Assembly: GCF_010015445.1 (NCBI RefSeq)
Contig: NC_053118.1
Span: forward strand, 18,175,437 to 18,239,436
Reading direction: 5' to 3'
Origin: Perca fluviatilis
Taxonomy: Eukaryota > Chordata > Actinopteri > Perciformes > Percidae
Length of the DNA stretch: 64,000 nt
Translations under genes and position numbers: made by a program
Notes under the pieces: model-generated
Database searches by the model: none
What the model saw: the letters and a program-made list of their open reading frames with translations, nothing else
What the model was told of the DNA's origin: nothing
Shown here: piece by piece, positions 47,507-59,525 of the stretch
Numbering within the stretch: position 1 is the stretch's first letter
Layout: each line of letters opens with the position of its first letter

Positions 47507-48928
47507 CCAAGGGAACTTTATCAGGATGCATATTATCCTGGATCCATGAAATAACTGGCCATTAAAAATAAAAGTCTGCCTGCCTCTATGGGAATTTAAC
47601 AGAGGTATACTGAATTATGCCCCCTGTATTTTAAGGAAGAACATTTATTTATTTACGATACATTATTCATTCACAAAGAAAATTGGTGTCCTTAAAGGCT
47701 GGATTTTTCCTCATTTTTTTAACTAAGGCATTAAGATCAATTTCCAAAAGATGATTTTTTAATTCCTCTTTTAAGTCAACTTTAGCATGGGTTTCTAAAC
47801 GTATGCATACCACTGTATGCATGTATATCTGCATGCATTTCAAAATGTAGGCCAAGTATTTACTTAAAAAAAGAAACCGAGCCATATTGACACAAAAAAG
47901 AATTTACAGCAGAAAGCACTATTTTAAGGACACACAGTAGGCCTATGATTAAATTGTAATTGCACTGCTTTGCAAATAGTAAGAACCTTCTTCATCAAAA
48001 ACCTGATGGTGCAGTACTTGATCCACATGGATCCTCTTGCTGTCCCTCTCTCTGTCCCTGTATGTTTTCTTCCTCCTCACCCTCTTCTTCATCCTCCTCA
48101 CCCTCTGTGTCAGAGCCCTTATTTTCATCACATGCCCTCTCTCCATCCTCCACTGACTCCTCTGGCTCTCCCTCTTCCTGCTCCTCAACACCTTGATTTG
48201 TTTCTCTGATTGCCGTTTCTCTCATATTTTTTTTTACTGGGGCAAAAAAGGACGCCATGTCCCTTCCTCGTTTCATGAGAACTTTTAGAAGAAGAAAAAC
48301 GTAGGGGCGTGCATTACATTTCGTTGCCTAACCATCCCTCCCTACTTAACACGGGCATAAAACCTGTTGATTACTTTACTCAAATGTATTTGTTATCGCA
48401 ATGCAACAGCCAAGACAGATGAAGTTACGTGGTTTACATCACAACATTGTGTAGTCTTAGCAAGGATACTGACATTTGGATATTCGCTTCTGCTTCGATG
48501 AGTTTGCTTAAATATGATTAGGTTCTAAACATATTGAGACCAGACATTTACTAATTTGATTTCATTATCAATGGGAGGAACAAAAGGAACACGGTGCAAC
48601 AACAAATCACTAACAAGATGAAATTATTTGCTTACCTTCGACTCTTGCAACAGGAGAAATCGTAGCTCCTCTCCCCAAGAGTAGTGTCTCATTCAACGAG
48701 CAACACCACATGTGGGCGTGGAAGGCAGGCTACAGTATTTGGGTGCGCCGCTCTAATTTACCCGTGTAGAACGTTGCGTCGCACATTAGTTCCGCTTTTG
48801 GCGCTCGCGTGTAAAATCATAATAAATCAATAATCTTTTTATTTGGTCAGCACAGGGGTGGCCAGGGACATTTCTAGGGAGGCACGGGCCTCCCCAGGCC
48901 TCCGTGTAGAACCGCCACTGCTCGGCAG

Positions 48929-49924
48929 GGAGGAGATTTTCAGCAAGAACACCGGTAACGTTAACGGAGGTGTAATGTTACGAATGGCTGCTGTTCTGTT
49001 TCCCAACGGTTCAGTAAACTGCCCCTAGTATCCTTAGCAGCGAGGTTAAGTGCTGACCGGGTTTGGATTGCTGTAATGATAGTGGCTGGCTGCTAGCTGG
49101 CTGGGGCCTTGCAGCGCCAGAAGAGTGAGGCAGACAAACAGGGGTGTGCTAGCTGGCTAAATCACCATTAGATTAGTCGTCTATCTATACAGTTAACGTT
49201 ACTGATGAATTCGTGGGTTAGCCCAGAGTTGTTAACCGTGGTCAAAACAATCATACTAAAAATAACTGAGCGTGTTGAACAATGTCATAATCTTATGTTA
49301 CCCACAAAGAATTAGCTAACGTTATAGACAAAGCATTACCATTAGCTACTTATCAACCAGCATCTTTATAGTAAGCTAACCTTAAAAGCAACACAGGGTT
49401 TCCCGCAGCACTTTGTAGCTTAGGCAGCCACCTAACACACACCTACCGCCTTAACTACGTTGTCCAAAAACGAAAAACAAATTCGCCATTTCACCGTCGC
49501 ATGCATTTGTGGGAGTACGTCAACAAATGTGCGGGCAGCTGGGGCATGCCCGGGCAGAAACGGGGTGAGCGGACTTACCGGAGTGTTGGCATGTGGCAGG
49601 CAGAGAGGAATATATGATATATAACTCTGACGTGTTCTTCAGTGAGGCTTTCTTCTTTTGTTTCAATGAAGTGAATACATGACGAAGTGACTAGAACTAT
49701 CCATCACCTCGCACGCGTGTATTCTCAACATCCCCGCCTGTTGCCCGGTCTTTGAGACACAGCCGTGTAAGAGAGCGTGTCACGGAGGATATCGGGAGCC
49801 ATGCGAGTAACACTATAGCATGGCTTGCAACATTGCAACTGTTATTTTGAAAAGCTGGTTATTTATTAATCATATATTATTTAATATTTAGCGTTTAATA
49901 AATAATTGTTAAATACAGTTCAGA
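48929..49924. other. Relic block between the hAT and the LINE 3' piece
   Basis: AACGTTA heptamers at 48957, 49195 and 49318. At about 49394, CAGGGTTTCCCGCAGCACTT looks like a hAT left end. No gene was recognised. Confidence 0.4.
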
Positions 49925-50165
49925 GTCTGTGTCTATCGCACAAACAAGCCCCCAGCTGCTGGTCAACTTTTATCGTAGCACAATAGAAAGCATCCTCCAT
50001 CAAATCAATGTGCCACAGTGTGGTATGCCAGCTGCACAGCAGGGAACAAAAAGGACTTGGCCCCGGGTGGTGAAAAAGGCACAGAGGATTGTGGGAGCTG
50101 TGCTCCCGGACCTGGACGCTGTGTATGCTGTCTGCTTACAGAGGACCAACAATTATCGGTTGTTG

Positions 50166-51420
50166 ACATCGGGCCAGTTTTGCTCATCAGACCCATGCCG
50201 ATGTATACAAAAAATGACTAACACTGGCCAATACTGATGTGATTGCCGATATCTCGTGCATTCCTACTTCTGCTCTCTACATCTTCTCTACTACTTCTTT
50301 CTTATTCAGATTATTTTGTTTGTACGCCCCCTGGCATTTCGGAGAATGCTGCAACAATCAACATGTTGAGCATTTTTTTTATTTAGCCAGGTAAGCCAAT
50401 TGAGAACAAATTCTCATTTGCAACGACGACCTGTCACATTCACACAGCAACATGACATCATGACTGCGTAGACATACACGGCACTTTCCTAAAGCCAAGA
50501 GGCGCGTTATCTGTACGCATTTTCAGCTGTCCGCGTGTATATCTACGTTGTATATAGCTGACTGCAGTCTGCACCTTCTTTCTAAAGCCACGTGGCGTGT
50601 GGGGTTGGGTTGAAAAGAAAAAACGGTTTGGATTAGGAAAAGAATAACAGGGTTGACTTTAGGTTGAAAAGAAGAAACGGTTGGGATCAGGAAAAGAAGA
50701 ACGGGGTTGGGTTTAGGAAAAGAACAAACGTGGAAAGGAAACATCACACGAGGGACAGAAAGGAAACTCCACACGCCCCGCTCTCCTGGGTGAAAGTCCT
50801 GCGTTTTACCTATCCACCGCCCCAACCAACCTCCTCCTCCTCACCTCCTCATACGGCGTCAATTCACACGCAATCGCAAGTTAATGTTAGTCAATGGAGG
50901 CCAAACTGCATTGATAAACACGCAAAATAGCAAGTATGAGTCTTTATAACACGCAAATCATGCTATATGAATTGGCGTGTCATACATGAGATCAGTCTGC
51001 ACACTTTGCACATTCATTACTGGAAGCTGCCCAGTACAACCACAGTCTGATCTGCTGGCCACTGAGCAGCTCCACTGGAGCGGTTGGGGTTAAAGGTACA
51101 CCATGAGTTCCTGCATGGTTTCAGTGAGACTTAATTTTTGTCTCAAATCGTAGGCATCTCTCCTTGATCTGCTAGCTGCCTACCCCCTGAAAACACTGTG
51201 AAAAAGTCCGGTCTTGGGAGACAACACAGGGGTCTTAAACGTCAAACAAACACTAGAGGCACAGGCTGTGCACCAAAATACAACAAACCACTCCGGCCAA
51301 TCACCGACATGTTTGGAGGAGGGGGTTAGTGTCAGTTAGTTAGTCATGACAGTTACGGAAACATGGGGGGAGGGGCAAGGTTGCTTTGTTTTGTTTGAAA
51401 TTTACTTGGAACGTCAACAG
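50166..51420. repeat. Repeat mosaic
   Basis: About 50140-50270 carries CCGATGTATAC and TGATTGCCGATATC blocks typical of a fish hAT end. About 50590-50740 holds imperfect tandem units around GGTTGGGTTTAGGAAAAGAA. The rest has no recognised gene. Confidence 0.45.
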
Positions 51421-51429
51421 AAGAGACGA

Positions 51430-51625
51430 TGCAGGAACTCATAGTGCACCTTTAAGGGCCTTGCTCAAGGGCACCTCAGTGGTGGTAATGAGGGAGGGAC
51501 AAGCTCTGCTCTTTCACTTTTCCCACCCAGATTTTTTTATCCTGTATGTCTGGGGATTGAACAGACGACCTCCAGGTCACAAGCTCACTTCTTTAACTTC
51601 TAGGCCACCAGAGGCCTGTGCCACA
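51430..51625. repeat. Fish interspersed repeat (GGGCCTTGCTCAAGGGCACC type)
   Basis: GGGCCTTGCTCAAGGGCACC at about 51458 and GGGGATTGAACAGACGACCT at about 51553 are hallmark blocks of a common SINE-like fish repeat (inverted B-box-like sequence). Confidence 0.55.
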
Positions 51626-52140
51626 GTGTCTCTTGCATGTATAAAAATAGCATTTCAGTCTTTACATTTGATCAAGCAAACACAGATGTGGATTCTTTGA
51701 AAACATCAATGAAATGGCCAGAAACAAAAGGATGTGGCTACTGAAAAAACAACTAATCCTGGAGGCGAAACAGTGTGAAGGTAATCTAAAAATCCTGGGA
51801 GGCCTTTCTCACAGCAGGCCTTTGGACTTGCAAAATGGTGGTGTAACAAGCAGGGTATTGTGGATGCTTGGTCAGTGGAATAGCTCCATTTTTGCAATCA
51901 TCTTTCACATCCACCACCATCGCTGCACGATTAATCTAATCGCAATCACAATGTCACACACTTAACAACAAATTAAGCTAGTGTGTCTTAAGCTTGGTGT
52001 TCTCTTAACTCACTTTTCATCATCTTTGCTATCGCTTTTCCCTCACACAGCCACTACGCCAACTCTGACACCACTCACAAGTCTTGGTTTCCAGCGATAT
52101 CTCAGACATCACAGCATCAGTAATTTTACAGTATCTGGTA
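51626..52140. other. Intergenic, nothing recognised
   Basis: No credible exon or defined element was seen. Confidence 0.4.
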
Positions 52141-52144
52141 TATG

Positions 52145-52421
52145 ACCATATTCGTATAGATTGTATTCTGAACAAGCGGCCATGACCGGCCACTGAATTT
52201 CCAGAGAAACCAGACCCACGTGACGCGTTTGTCCAATCAGCTGCTGGTTTCCATATTTCGGCGACAATACAGATTAGCGCCGCCTGCTGTTATGGAGAAA
52301 TATTACGTCTTGTCGCTTTGGTGTGTTCCGAGGTACTTTTTTGACCAATTTGGGGAGACTGATCAGTCCAACTGCTTTTTCTGCCGATGTTTGGCCGTCG
52401 GCTCTGTGTCTGGGCCTTAAG
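52145..52421. mobile_element. Truncated copy of the Harbinger-like element at 63211
   Basis: Shares TTTGTCCAATCAGCTGC, GCCTGCTGTTATGGAGA and TGGTGTGTTCCGAGG with 63211-63841 in the same order, and ends TCTGTGTCTGGGCCTTAA. The left part is missing. Confidence 0.75.
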
Positions 52422-52429
52422 ATGAAATT

Positions 52430-53268
52430 GGTACAATCATCAATCAACTGCTCAACACCGACAAAAGCCATGCTGGGATTTCAGAGGGGCATTTCTTGCT
52501 CATTGTAGTCAGAAATGGCATTTTGATGTGAAGACGTATATGTGCAAGGACTGATCAAATGGCTGGATAATCTCCCAAATGTTCTGACAATGGCCCTTTT
52601 ACACAGCAGACATTTTGACTTGTCATATTAGGAAAAGCACAGCTGAAATTGATCACCTTAACGATGGCTCAACTCCATCAAGTGTCCCAGTAAACTATTT
52701 CAGTGAGTCAGCATGCACAATACCAGGACCTCTCTTAAGTGGAATGCAGCCATCATTAATGGTTTTGAATATACCTGTGCTTTTCCTACTATGACATGTC
52801 AACATGTCTGCCATGAAAAAGGTCTATAGAGACAGAGCACATTTAAGTCCCACCCACACCAGAGGGGAAAAGAACTCTCAGCTCTCTATAGACGTTATTT
52901 TGTCACTTATTCAGAGCAGTAGGCTAGTCGGAAGCGGTTACCTCCAGGATCTGTGCTAGGCTTAGCTAGTGCTGGGGGCGTCAGACAGAGTTACAACACG
53001 CACAGAGATGAGAAGGGTATGTACCGACTTGTCTCCGGCCAGATTCAAACCAGGGGACGTTGCATTAAATGGACGTTAAGGGTGTACTGCACAGTAACTC
53101 ATGGGTGTCTGCTAGCAGCAAGATGTTCTATGCAGTCAAGTACTATTAGACAATAAATTAATCCAATCTAAAATTGCATTTAGAAATTATACACTCCTCC
53201 AGCCTCCTCCACTAAAACACAGCAACCATAGAGAAGATAGAAAAATAGCAGGTACTCTTTGCAGCTTA
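52430..53268. other. Intergenic, nothing recognised
   Basis: No gene or element with ends was identified. Confidence 0.4.
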
Positions 53269-53475
53269 TCAAACTACTCTTCCTCAGACATCTCATACTA
53301 CTGCCTTATGGAACATACAGCTCTTAACATGATCCTGGATCCCCTGGTCCCCAGTCTGCTGCGGATTATTTTAAAACCATATAACTGTTTGATAATATCA
53401 TACAGTGGAGGGTACACAAAATGTCTTATCACAATCAACAGCCAACAACTTGCATCAAGGCAAATTACTATTTTG
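53269..53475. repeat. Direct repeat copy A (about 205 bp)
   Basis: Matches 56410-56615 at roughly nine of ten positions, e.g. CATACAGTGGAGGGTACACA and TTGCATCAAGGCAAA in both. Family unknown. Confidence 0.85.
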
Positions 53476-53737
53476 CTCTGCAGAAGCATAAATCCAAGAA
53501 TGTTGCCTATGAATTGGGCCATTTTACTGGTTTACATTAATTAGGAGAGGTTTTTCACCAGTGAGGCACGGTTCACAACTTCAACTGTATAAAAAGTTGT
53601 AATACTACATTCATGCTTCGATTCAGTAGGAATGATGTGGAATAAGTGTGTTGGAATAACAAGTGGTGGCGCAACCTGCATGAATGGACAACAATCTGAG
53701 GTGGTGAAGAGTATGCTGGAAATGTTGGGTGGAGGAA

Positions 53738-54000
53738 ATTAGCAAGCTAACGTTAGCTAAGGAGCCAGAAGCCGGCCATTCGGTCACTTCGCTCCCACTG
53801 TAGGGAGACGTCTTTGCAGAGAGAATGGATGACAGCCCGGGAGGGGCACAGTCCAGTTAGCCATCTCCCGGTACCGCTGTCTTCCTGGTGGGGAGTGAAG
53901 CAGAGGGACCGTAGGCTCTGTTTGGTTCTGCCGCTGCTGGCTAGAGCGAACACTGTTTGTTGTGGGTATCATAGCAAAGGTATCCGGTTTCCTTTGTGTT
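53738..54000. other. GC-rich block with AACGTTA
   Basis: Contains AACGTTA at 53749 and a donor-like AAAG/GTATCC at about 53980, but no supported protein. Either part of a repeat or an unassigned first exon. Confidence 0.2.
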
Positions 54001-54004
54001 GTTG

Positions 54005-54175
54005 AATGATGAATAGATTTCCGCCGCCTTCTGGTATGGGGGAGTTATTTCATTGCACGCATGCGCAAAATGTACGTGGTACTTGGCAGTCGGCTGTCTG
54101 TGCGGTGTGTTCCAAAGGCAAAGACGATGAGGCGACCACAGGTGGCCGTTGGCTTGGTGTGTCAGGGCCTTTAAA
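54005..54175. mobile_element. Second truncated relative of the Harbinger-like element
   Basis: CCGCCTTCTGGTATGG, a CGCATGCGC-rich stretch, GTGCGGTGTGTTCC and the right end CTTGGTGTGTCAGGGCCTTTA match the right half of 63211-63841. Confidence 0.65.
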
Positions 54176-55048
54176 GATGTGAGTTACAATACAACTGAGC
54201 CCAGAAAACAGAAGATGTGTGAAGAACCAGATAGTATTTGGCACCTCAGGCTACATGAGGCATTAGCACTCTGAATCAATACAAAACAAATGGGTATCTT
54301 TCAAAGTCACAGTACAAAATTCGTTTCCACATACACCGTTTTCTTGCTGAGCTGCAGTGGAGGGAATTTTGTACTTAAAAACACATGGTGGCATGTGACA
54401 CGGATCATAACACCTGTCCATAGGGGTAGATGGTATAAAGGCTACAGAAAGTACACCAGTATGAATTTGTCCTACGGTACAAGTTTTGACTATACCATGT
54501 GGACCAGTAGAGCCCTAGAAGGGCCATTCACATTGTACACGCAAAACGGCAGCGCTGCGCTATGAAACCCATTATTGTCAATGGCTTGCACACGCAAGAA
54601 CTGGTCTGGCATTTTGCGGCTGGCCGCTCTTGCGCGTGCCGCGGTCAAAGTTCAACATGGTTCAACTTTGACGCTGTGACGTGTCTGAATAAAAAAGGAA
54701 AAAAAGGAAACACCAAACACACGTGAATCCACTTACGGAACAAGGCTTTCTTTTGTTTCAAAGACAGAAACATCGTCTCCACCAAATCACTACTGTGTAT
54801 CCTAAACAAGACATGTAGCCTACTGCACGTCTGATGTAAACTCCGGACGCAGATGTGACATGCATTCAAATATTGGCACATGTATGGCGTAAATTTGCAC
54901 TGAGCCCGGCGGCGAGCACAACAAATATAGTTGGGGAGTAGGACAACCTAGCCGCGAGCGCAGCGCATGCCGCGTACAATGTGAATGGCCCTTCAGCCAG
55001 CCAGGGCTACACAATAGGCCATTCACTTCCATTACATTGCGTGAAAAC

Positions 55049-55921
55049 TAGGGCTAGGACGGTATAGTTTTTTTCTTACCACAGCGAAGAAGCAAGGTAT
55101 CACCACGGTACGGCGGTTTACTGCAACCCCCTTACGAGTGTAGCGTAAAAGCAACAATAGCAGGGTGCCTTAAGTGAGTGACGTTAGTGCTCGTGTGGTT
55201 GCGCAAGGAGAGCGAGCGGTAACAGAGTAGCTTACGAGTGCAGATGTGAGGAAAGGTGAGGAGGAAAAAGAGATAGCAAAGATGATGTAAAGTGAGTTAA
55301 AAGTGAACAAAGCAACAAGCTTCTCAAGACACGGTGGCTTTATCTGTTGTCAATACTGCCAGTAAAGTGAACAGCGTTACCCCCGAAAAAACATTGGCTT
55401 AAACCTTACAACATATGTTGCAGTTATAGACTCTCAATGTGAGTCTTTACTGTGTCTTGCTGTCATTTAGGGCCGCGCTGCTTTTTCTCCTCTCCGTTGA
55501 TCTATTCCACAGACAGAAAGAAAGCTCTATTGTCAATAAAGTTAAAACTAAATAAAAAAAGATTTGCTGACAATCGCGAGTGCAGACACTTCACAGCACA
55601 GCGGTCTAGCAGCTGAGCAGACAGAGCAGAGAGGGCAACTCAGCAGTCCGCTAACTTGTTGCTCTCACTACCAATTAGGAAGTCACGGTTCATACCTCGG
55701 TTCAGACATCACGGTTCGGTACAATGGAGGGAAAAGCAAAACAAAAAAATGCAGAAGGCAATTTTTTTTTTTTGTGCATGTCTCAGGCTGTACCACCTAT
55801 CATACAGTCTCTCCCCTGAGCTAGCTGCAACAGGCTGAAGTCTGTAAAGTAAAGCTGCAGTTGTACTGATCAGTCTCCCGAGTCTCGTGACCACGGTATT
55901 GCGGTAACCAACCCAGCCCTA
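55049..55921. mobile_element. hAT-type element, 873 bp
   Basis: Starts TAGGGCTAGGACGGTAT and ends ACCCAGCCCTA. Exact 8-bp duplication GTGAAAAC (55041-55048 and 55922-55929). Ends match only over 7-8 bp. No transposase seen. Confidence 0.85.
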
Positions 55922-55929
55922 GTGAAAAC

Positions 55930-56409
55930 AACACCAGGCTGCTACAGTATAACCATACAGACCTCTACACACATCAGACTTGTCGGTTATAGCTCGACTC
56001 TGCCAGACATTTCTCATTTCTCTTTTGACATTGATTGCATAGTTCTGCAGTGTTTAAGTGTTTGCCCTGTATAAATTAGCCTAGCAGCTAACAGATCCTA
56101 TGAATTTCAGCCTGCATGCACATTTTTCTTTGCCTAACATTGTTGAAACAGAGCAGTTAATATTGGTAGTGACAGCAACAAGTTAGCGGACTGCTGAATG
56201 ACCAGCCCTATTGCGTACTATGTGTAATATGTCCTGGTAATACATTTAAGAGGAAAATTAACATAACGTATTATGTACCGTTACCGTCTGTGCTTCAAAT
56301 TATACCGTGATATATGTGTATATGTTCTGTTTTTTTTTCCAACCTGGACCCCATGTCCCCATGCAATTGAGTGTAATAGACTGAGGTGACCAAAAATCTT
56401 TGAAATTGG
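55930..56409. other. Intergenic, nothing recognised
   Basis: AT-rich, no gene or element with ends. Confidence 0.4.
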
Positions 56410-56615
56410 TCAAACTACTCTTCCTCATACATCTCACACCAATGCCTTATGGAACATACAGCTCTTAACATGGTCCTGGATCCCCTGGTCTCCAGTCTGC
56501 TGCTGATTATTTGAAAACCATATAACTGTTTGATAATATCATACAGTGGAGGGTACACAAAATGTTTTATCACAATCAACAATTGCCAACAGCTTGCATC
56601 AAGGCAAAGGACTAT
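56410..56615. repeat. Direct repeat copy B (about 205 bp)
   Basis: Pair of 53269-53475, same orientation, 3.1 kb away, flanking the hAT element at 55049. Confidence 0.85.
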
Positions 56616-58780
56616 TTAAATTGCTCCAATATTGAGCAAATCGGGAAAAACGCGCTCTGGGAGTCTGGTATTTCGGAGTATGGCTAGAGAAATTATAGGC
56701 TCCCGTTATCTAAAAGATTGTCAGTGCCATGGTGGTTCAATATTTAAACGATTTCGACATTGTGGACGAGGTCGTTATAGTTAGAGGAGCGCCTGTATTT
56801 ATTTGAGCCAGAGTATAGGCTCAAACGGAGAGGCATCCAGTGTGTGTTTCAGGTGTCAAAAACCAATTAGCTTTAGATTAATGGTCATGCACATGAATCT
56901 TTTTTGCATTTCCTTCACAATGCCTTTTCACAGGGACCCTAAAGAAAATTACAAAAGCTATGGTTGAGTTAAAACTAACTTTTTACAATGCCCCCAATTT
57001 ACACATTTTATTCATGTGCATTTATACACATTTTATTCACGTGCATTACATGTGACAGTTCAGTTGACCATGCAGAGCATCAGGGAGAAGTTAGAGCGTG
57101 AGTGTTATTGGTGTCCGTCTCACCCCAGAAGTGTGTGTGAAGCGGCTCTCTGCTCTGCTAAAGATATTCGCCAGGTCTATTTTCACGTGAGCCGCGGGGC
57201 GTTCGGACAGCCGGGCAGGAAGTGAAACAGCGAGACTATCCGATCAATTTACCAAAACACACCCGCAATATCGTATAGGTCTCCTTTACAACACCACGGA
57301 CGACGAGAGATTGGATGTTGAAAAACATAATACCACATCACAGATCTTTTTTTTTTTATAAAGAAAACACCAGAAAAGAGAAGGCATGGAATTTAACTGA
57401 AGGAGTGCCTGGAGTGGAAGGTAGATTTTATAGACTTAATAGACACGTGATTGTTCTGTACAGTACAAAGTAGAGACAATATAATCTGCGAGTCGGGCAG
57501 GCAAGACGCTCTGCTTCTGAGGCGCTCCCGGTGTGGTATGGCGCGTGGCAGAGGACGGAACAAAACAGCGGCACAGCACAGGATTTGCCCAGTGGAGAAT
57601 CAGTGTCAGGCTGAAAAATACTTTGGCAGGTGACTATAGGTGGCAGTAATGCTCCACCAGGTTGCAATTCAGCATTAAAAAGATGAAGAAGAGGAGGAAG
57701 AAGTCAAATGTTGCGATTATAACGGTCCAGCGAGATTTGAGACAAAATTACACCGTTGAAATTTACGCACTACGCATAAGTGAGCACAGTTCTACATGTT
57801 ACGTATGTGTACTGAACGGAAATGTTCCGAGTTGAGACACAGCATATATTTATTATTGAGGTTATAAAGGTCTATATATAGGTAATAAAATGGCCAGGAA
57901 GTGTATATGGTTTGACAATGCTTCTCTTGCCAAGAGATCATGGGATATCTTGTTAAAAAAAAAAAGTTCAAGTTTATGAGGTGCAGTTATGAACAATAAT
58001 TTATCTCAATATATGGAGCGATTAATCCTACCTTGTTCATTGTTTTTATTTTTTTTGACAGACGGATAGAAAACAAACAAAATTCTGTGTTTAGCTGAGG
58101 GTAGTGAATCAGAGACTATCCAAAATGAGAGTGAGGGACTTTTACACTCTTTTTCACCTTGTTATCCCTCTGTACCTGCAAGGCACCCTAGAATGAAGAC
58201 CTCTGTCACAGAATAAACTACATTTTTCCCCATGCAAGAGCACCCTCAGCTAAGACTTTGCCAGAGGAATAACGTGAGGGACTAGTGAATTTATATCAGA
58301 GATACATCATCCAAGACAATGGAGCTATTTATGTAAAATCTATTTGGGGCAAGATTATAGGACAGATGGGTCATATAAAATTGTCTTGGAGGTGACAACT
58401 TTCTCTTGTTATATTCTCTTGCATATTACAAACCTTTTAAAGTAATTAAGTCACACATAAACAGAGCTACAACAAGCCAGGGACGTATGAATGATTACTA
58501 TGCAGCAGGTGTACCTACATATTTTCTCTTGTAAACATGTGTTTTGTTCTCTGTGATAATCTGGACAGAGATGAGCATTTTAAAAATCACCCCATGTTTT
58601 AGTTTTCAATAGGAAAAAAACAATGTATGACCACCTGATCTTGTCTTGATTGTGTTATTGTAAGATGCTGTACTTTTAACCAGTCTGCAAGGAGGACAGC
58701 AAACAAAAGGGAAACTGTAAGATGCTATCAGATCAACAAAAACACTATCAGCAGCGGTTAGGTTTGTGACTCTAGCCACG
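56616..58780. other. Intergenic, no supported gene
   Basis: Several short open frames (for example near 57016-57225 and 57451-57633) lack any recognisable protein feature. Likely old repeats. Confidence 0.4.
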
Positions 58781-58789
58781 TGTTATAGA

Positions 58790-59525
58790 TTTATTGTACA
58801 CTGACGTAACGTTAGGTTGTTGTTCAGGGTAGAGCTAGCTAGCTACCTCAGTGACTAGCACAATGCTAGCTAGCACGGATAACCAACAGCTAGCTAATGA
58901 CTCCTCTGCAGCTGGTATTAAGCAGGACCCCTTACCAGATCAGTGCTCCGTGTTGTTCTTGCGTGCTACGTCGCCGGTTCCCTTGTGGTTTATCTGCTAC
59001 AGGGTCTGTGTTGAAATAATCACAAGCAAACAGACGTCGTCCAAAGACATTACATGTCGGCTTTCTTTGCCACAACGCGGAGAAAGCGGCAGTCCTCCTT
59101 CCCGATGGCTTCCGTCTTTCCTAGGAGATATCGTCTGGAGATCCTTTCTTCGGTCCGGATTGTGAATCGATGGGGGTCGTTGAATCTAAAACCCAAGTGT
59201 TTTCCCTCACGACGTCGGCTACAGGGCTTGTTGTTCCTCGGTTAGCGGTGCTAGATGCAAATTCTCCTCCATTATCTTTATTTGCGCATTTTCAGACAAT
59301 GTGCCCGGAATTGTGCGTACGTTATACAACGGTTTGATTACAACCAATAACAAGGGGCAGGGACTCCGAGAGAGCCCGCCCCTGCATGTTCTATGGCTGA
59401 CACAGCCAGAGCCTGAGGGGGCGGCTACACGACTCCTTCCGGGCGACCGCGCCACGGTTGCCTCCTTGCTGCTGCTGCAGCTGCGCCTGCACTCCCAGTC
59501 CTTACGTGCTGTGGCAGCCTAGCAG
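58790..59525. promoter_or_regulatory. CpG-rich block, candidate unassigned promoter or repeat
   Basis: AACGTTA at 58808, GCTAGCTAGCTA runs, a CCAAT-type ATTGG (minus) and a GC box CCCGCCCC near 59345-59385, and high CpG to 59470. Could be a first exon or promoter (for either strand) or a GC-rich mobile element; nothing in the sequence decides. Confidence 0.2.

Larger units (their letters stand above)
47165..47815. mobile_element. Tc1-like relic, 651 bp, nested in the hAT
   Basis: Inverted ends beginning CAGTGGTATGCAT, about 38 of 41 matching, flanked by TA (47163-47164, 47816-47817). Only scraps of transposase remain, including a 30-bp tandem triplication. A small hAT-like element splits its left inverted repeat. 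Confidence 0.88.
46746..48920 (-). mobile_element. hAT element, 2175 bp, with transposase N-terminus, containing nested insertions
   Basis: Perfect 14-bp inverted ends CAGTGGCGGTTCTA and exact 8-bp duplication CTCGGCAG (46738-46745, 48921-48928). On the minus strand: a donor GAAG/GTAAGC near 48636, an acceptor before 48276, then MKRGRDMASFFAPVKKN and an acidic tail, and at about 47110-46930 a TTF-type finger (WSNLHPWLECS...YCYACRHFS). The RNase H-like catalytic domain is missing. A Tc1 relic is inserted at 47165-47815. Confidence 0.92.
42301..50165 (+). mobile_element. L2/Maui-type LINE ORF2 relic shattered by nested insertions
   Basis: Pieces of one reverse-transcriptase ORF in order on the + strand: 42341-42511 (MFADDTTVVGLITNN, the FADD catalytic motif; ends ...EIIVDF-type), 44287-44324, 45936-about 45962 (EEVDI), and about 49925-50165 (SPQLLVNFYRSTIESI, QRIVGAVLPDLDAVY). 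About 60 residues between EEVDI and SPQLL are lost. The gaps are filled by the TTAA element 42512-44282, the Tc1 element 44325-45935 and a hAT-rich block about 45963-49920. Confidence 0.8.

Noticed and set aside
47995..48276. Host gene for an acidic 93-aa protein
   Set aside because: It lies between hAT ends and begins like hAT transposases; it is the element's own N-terminus.
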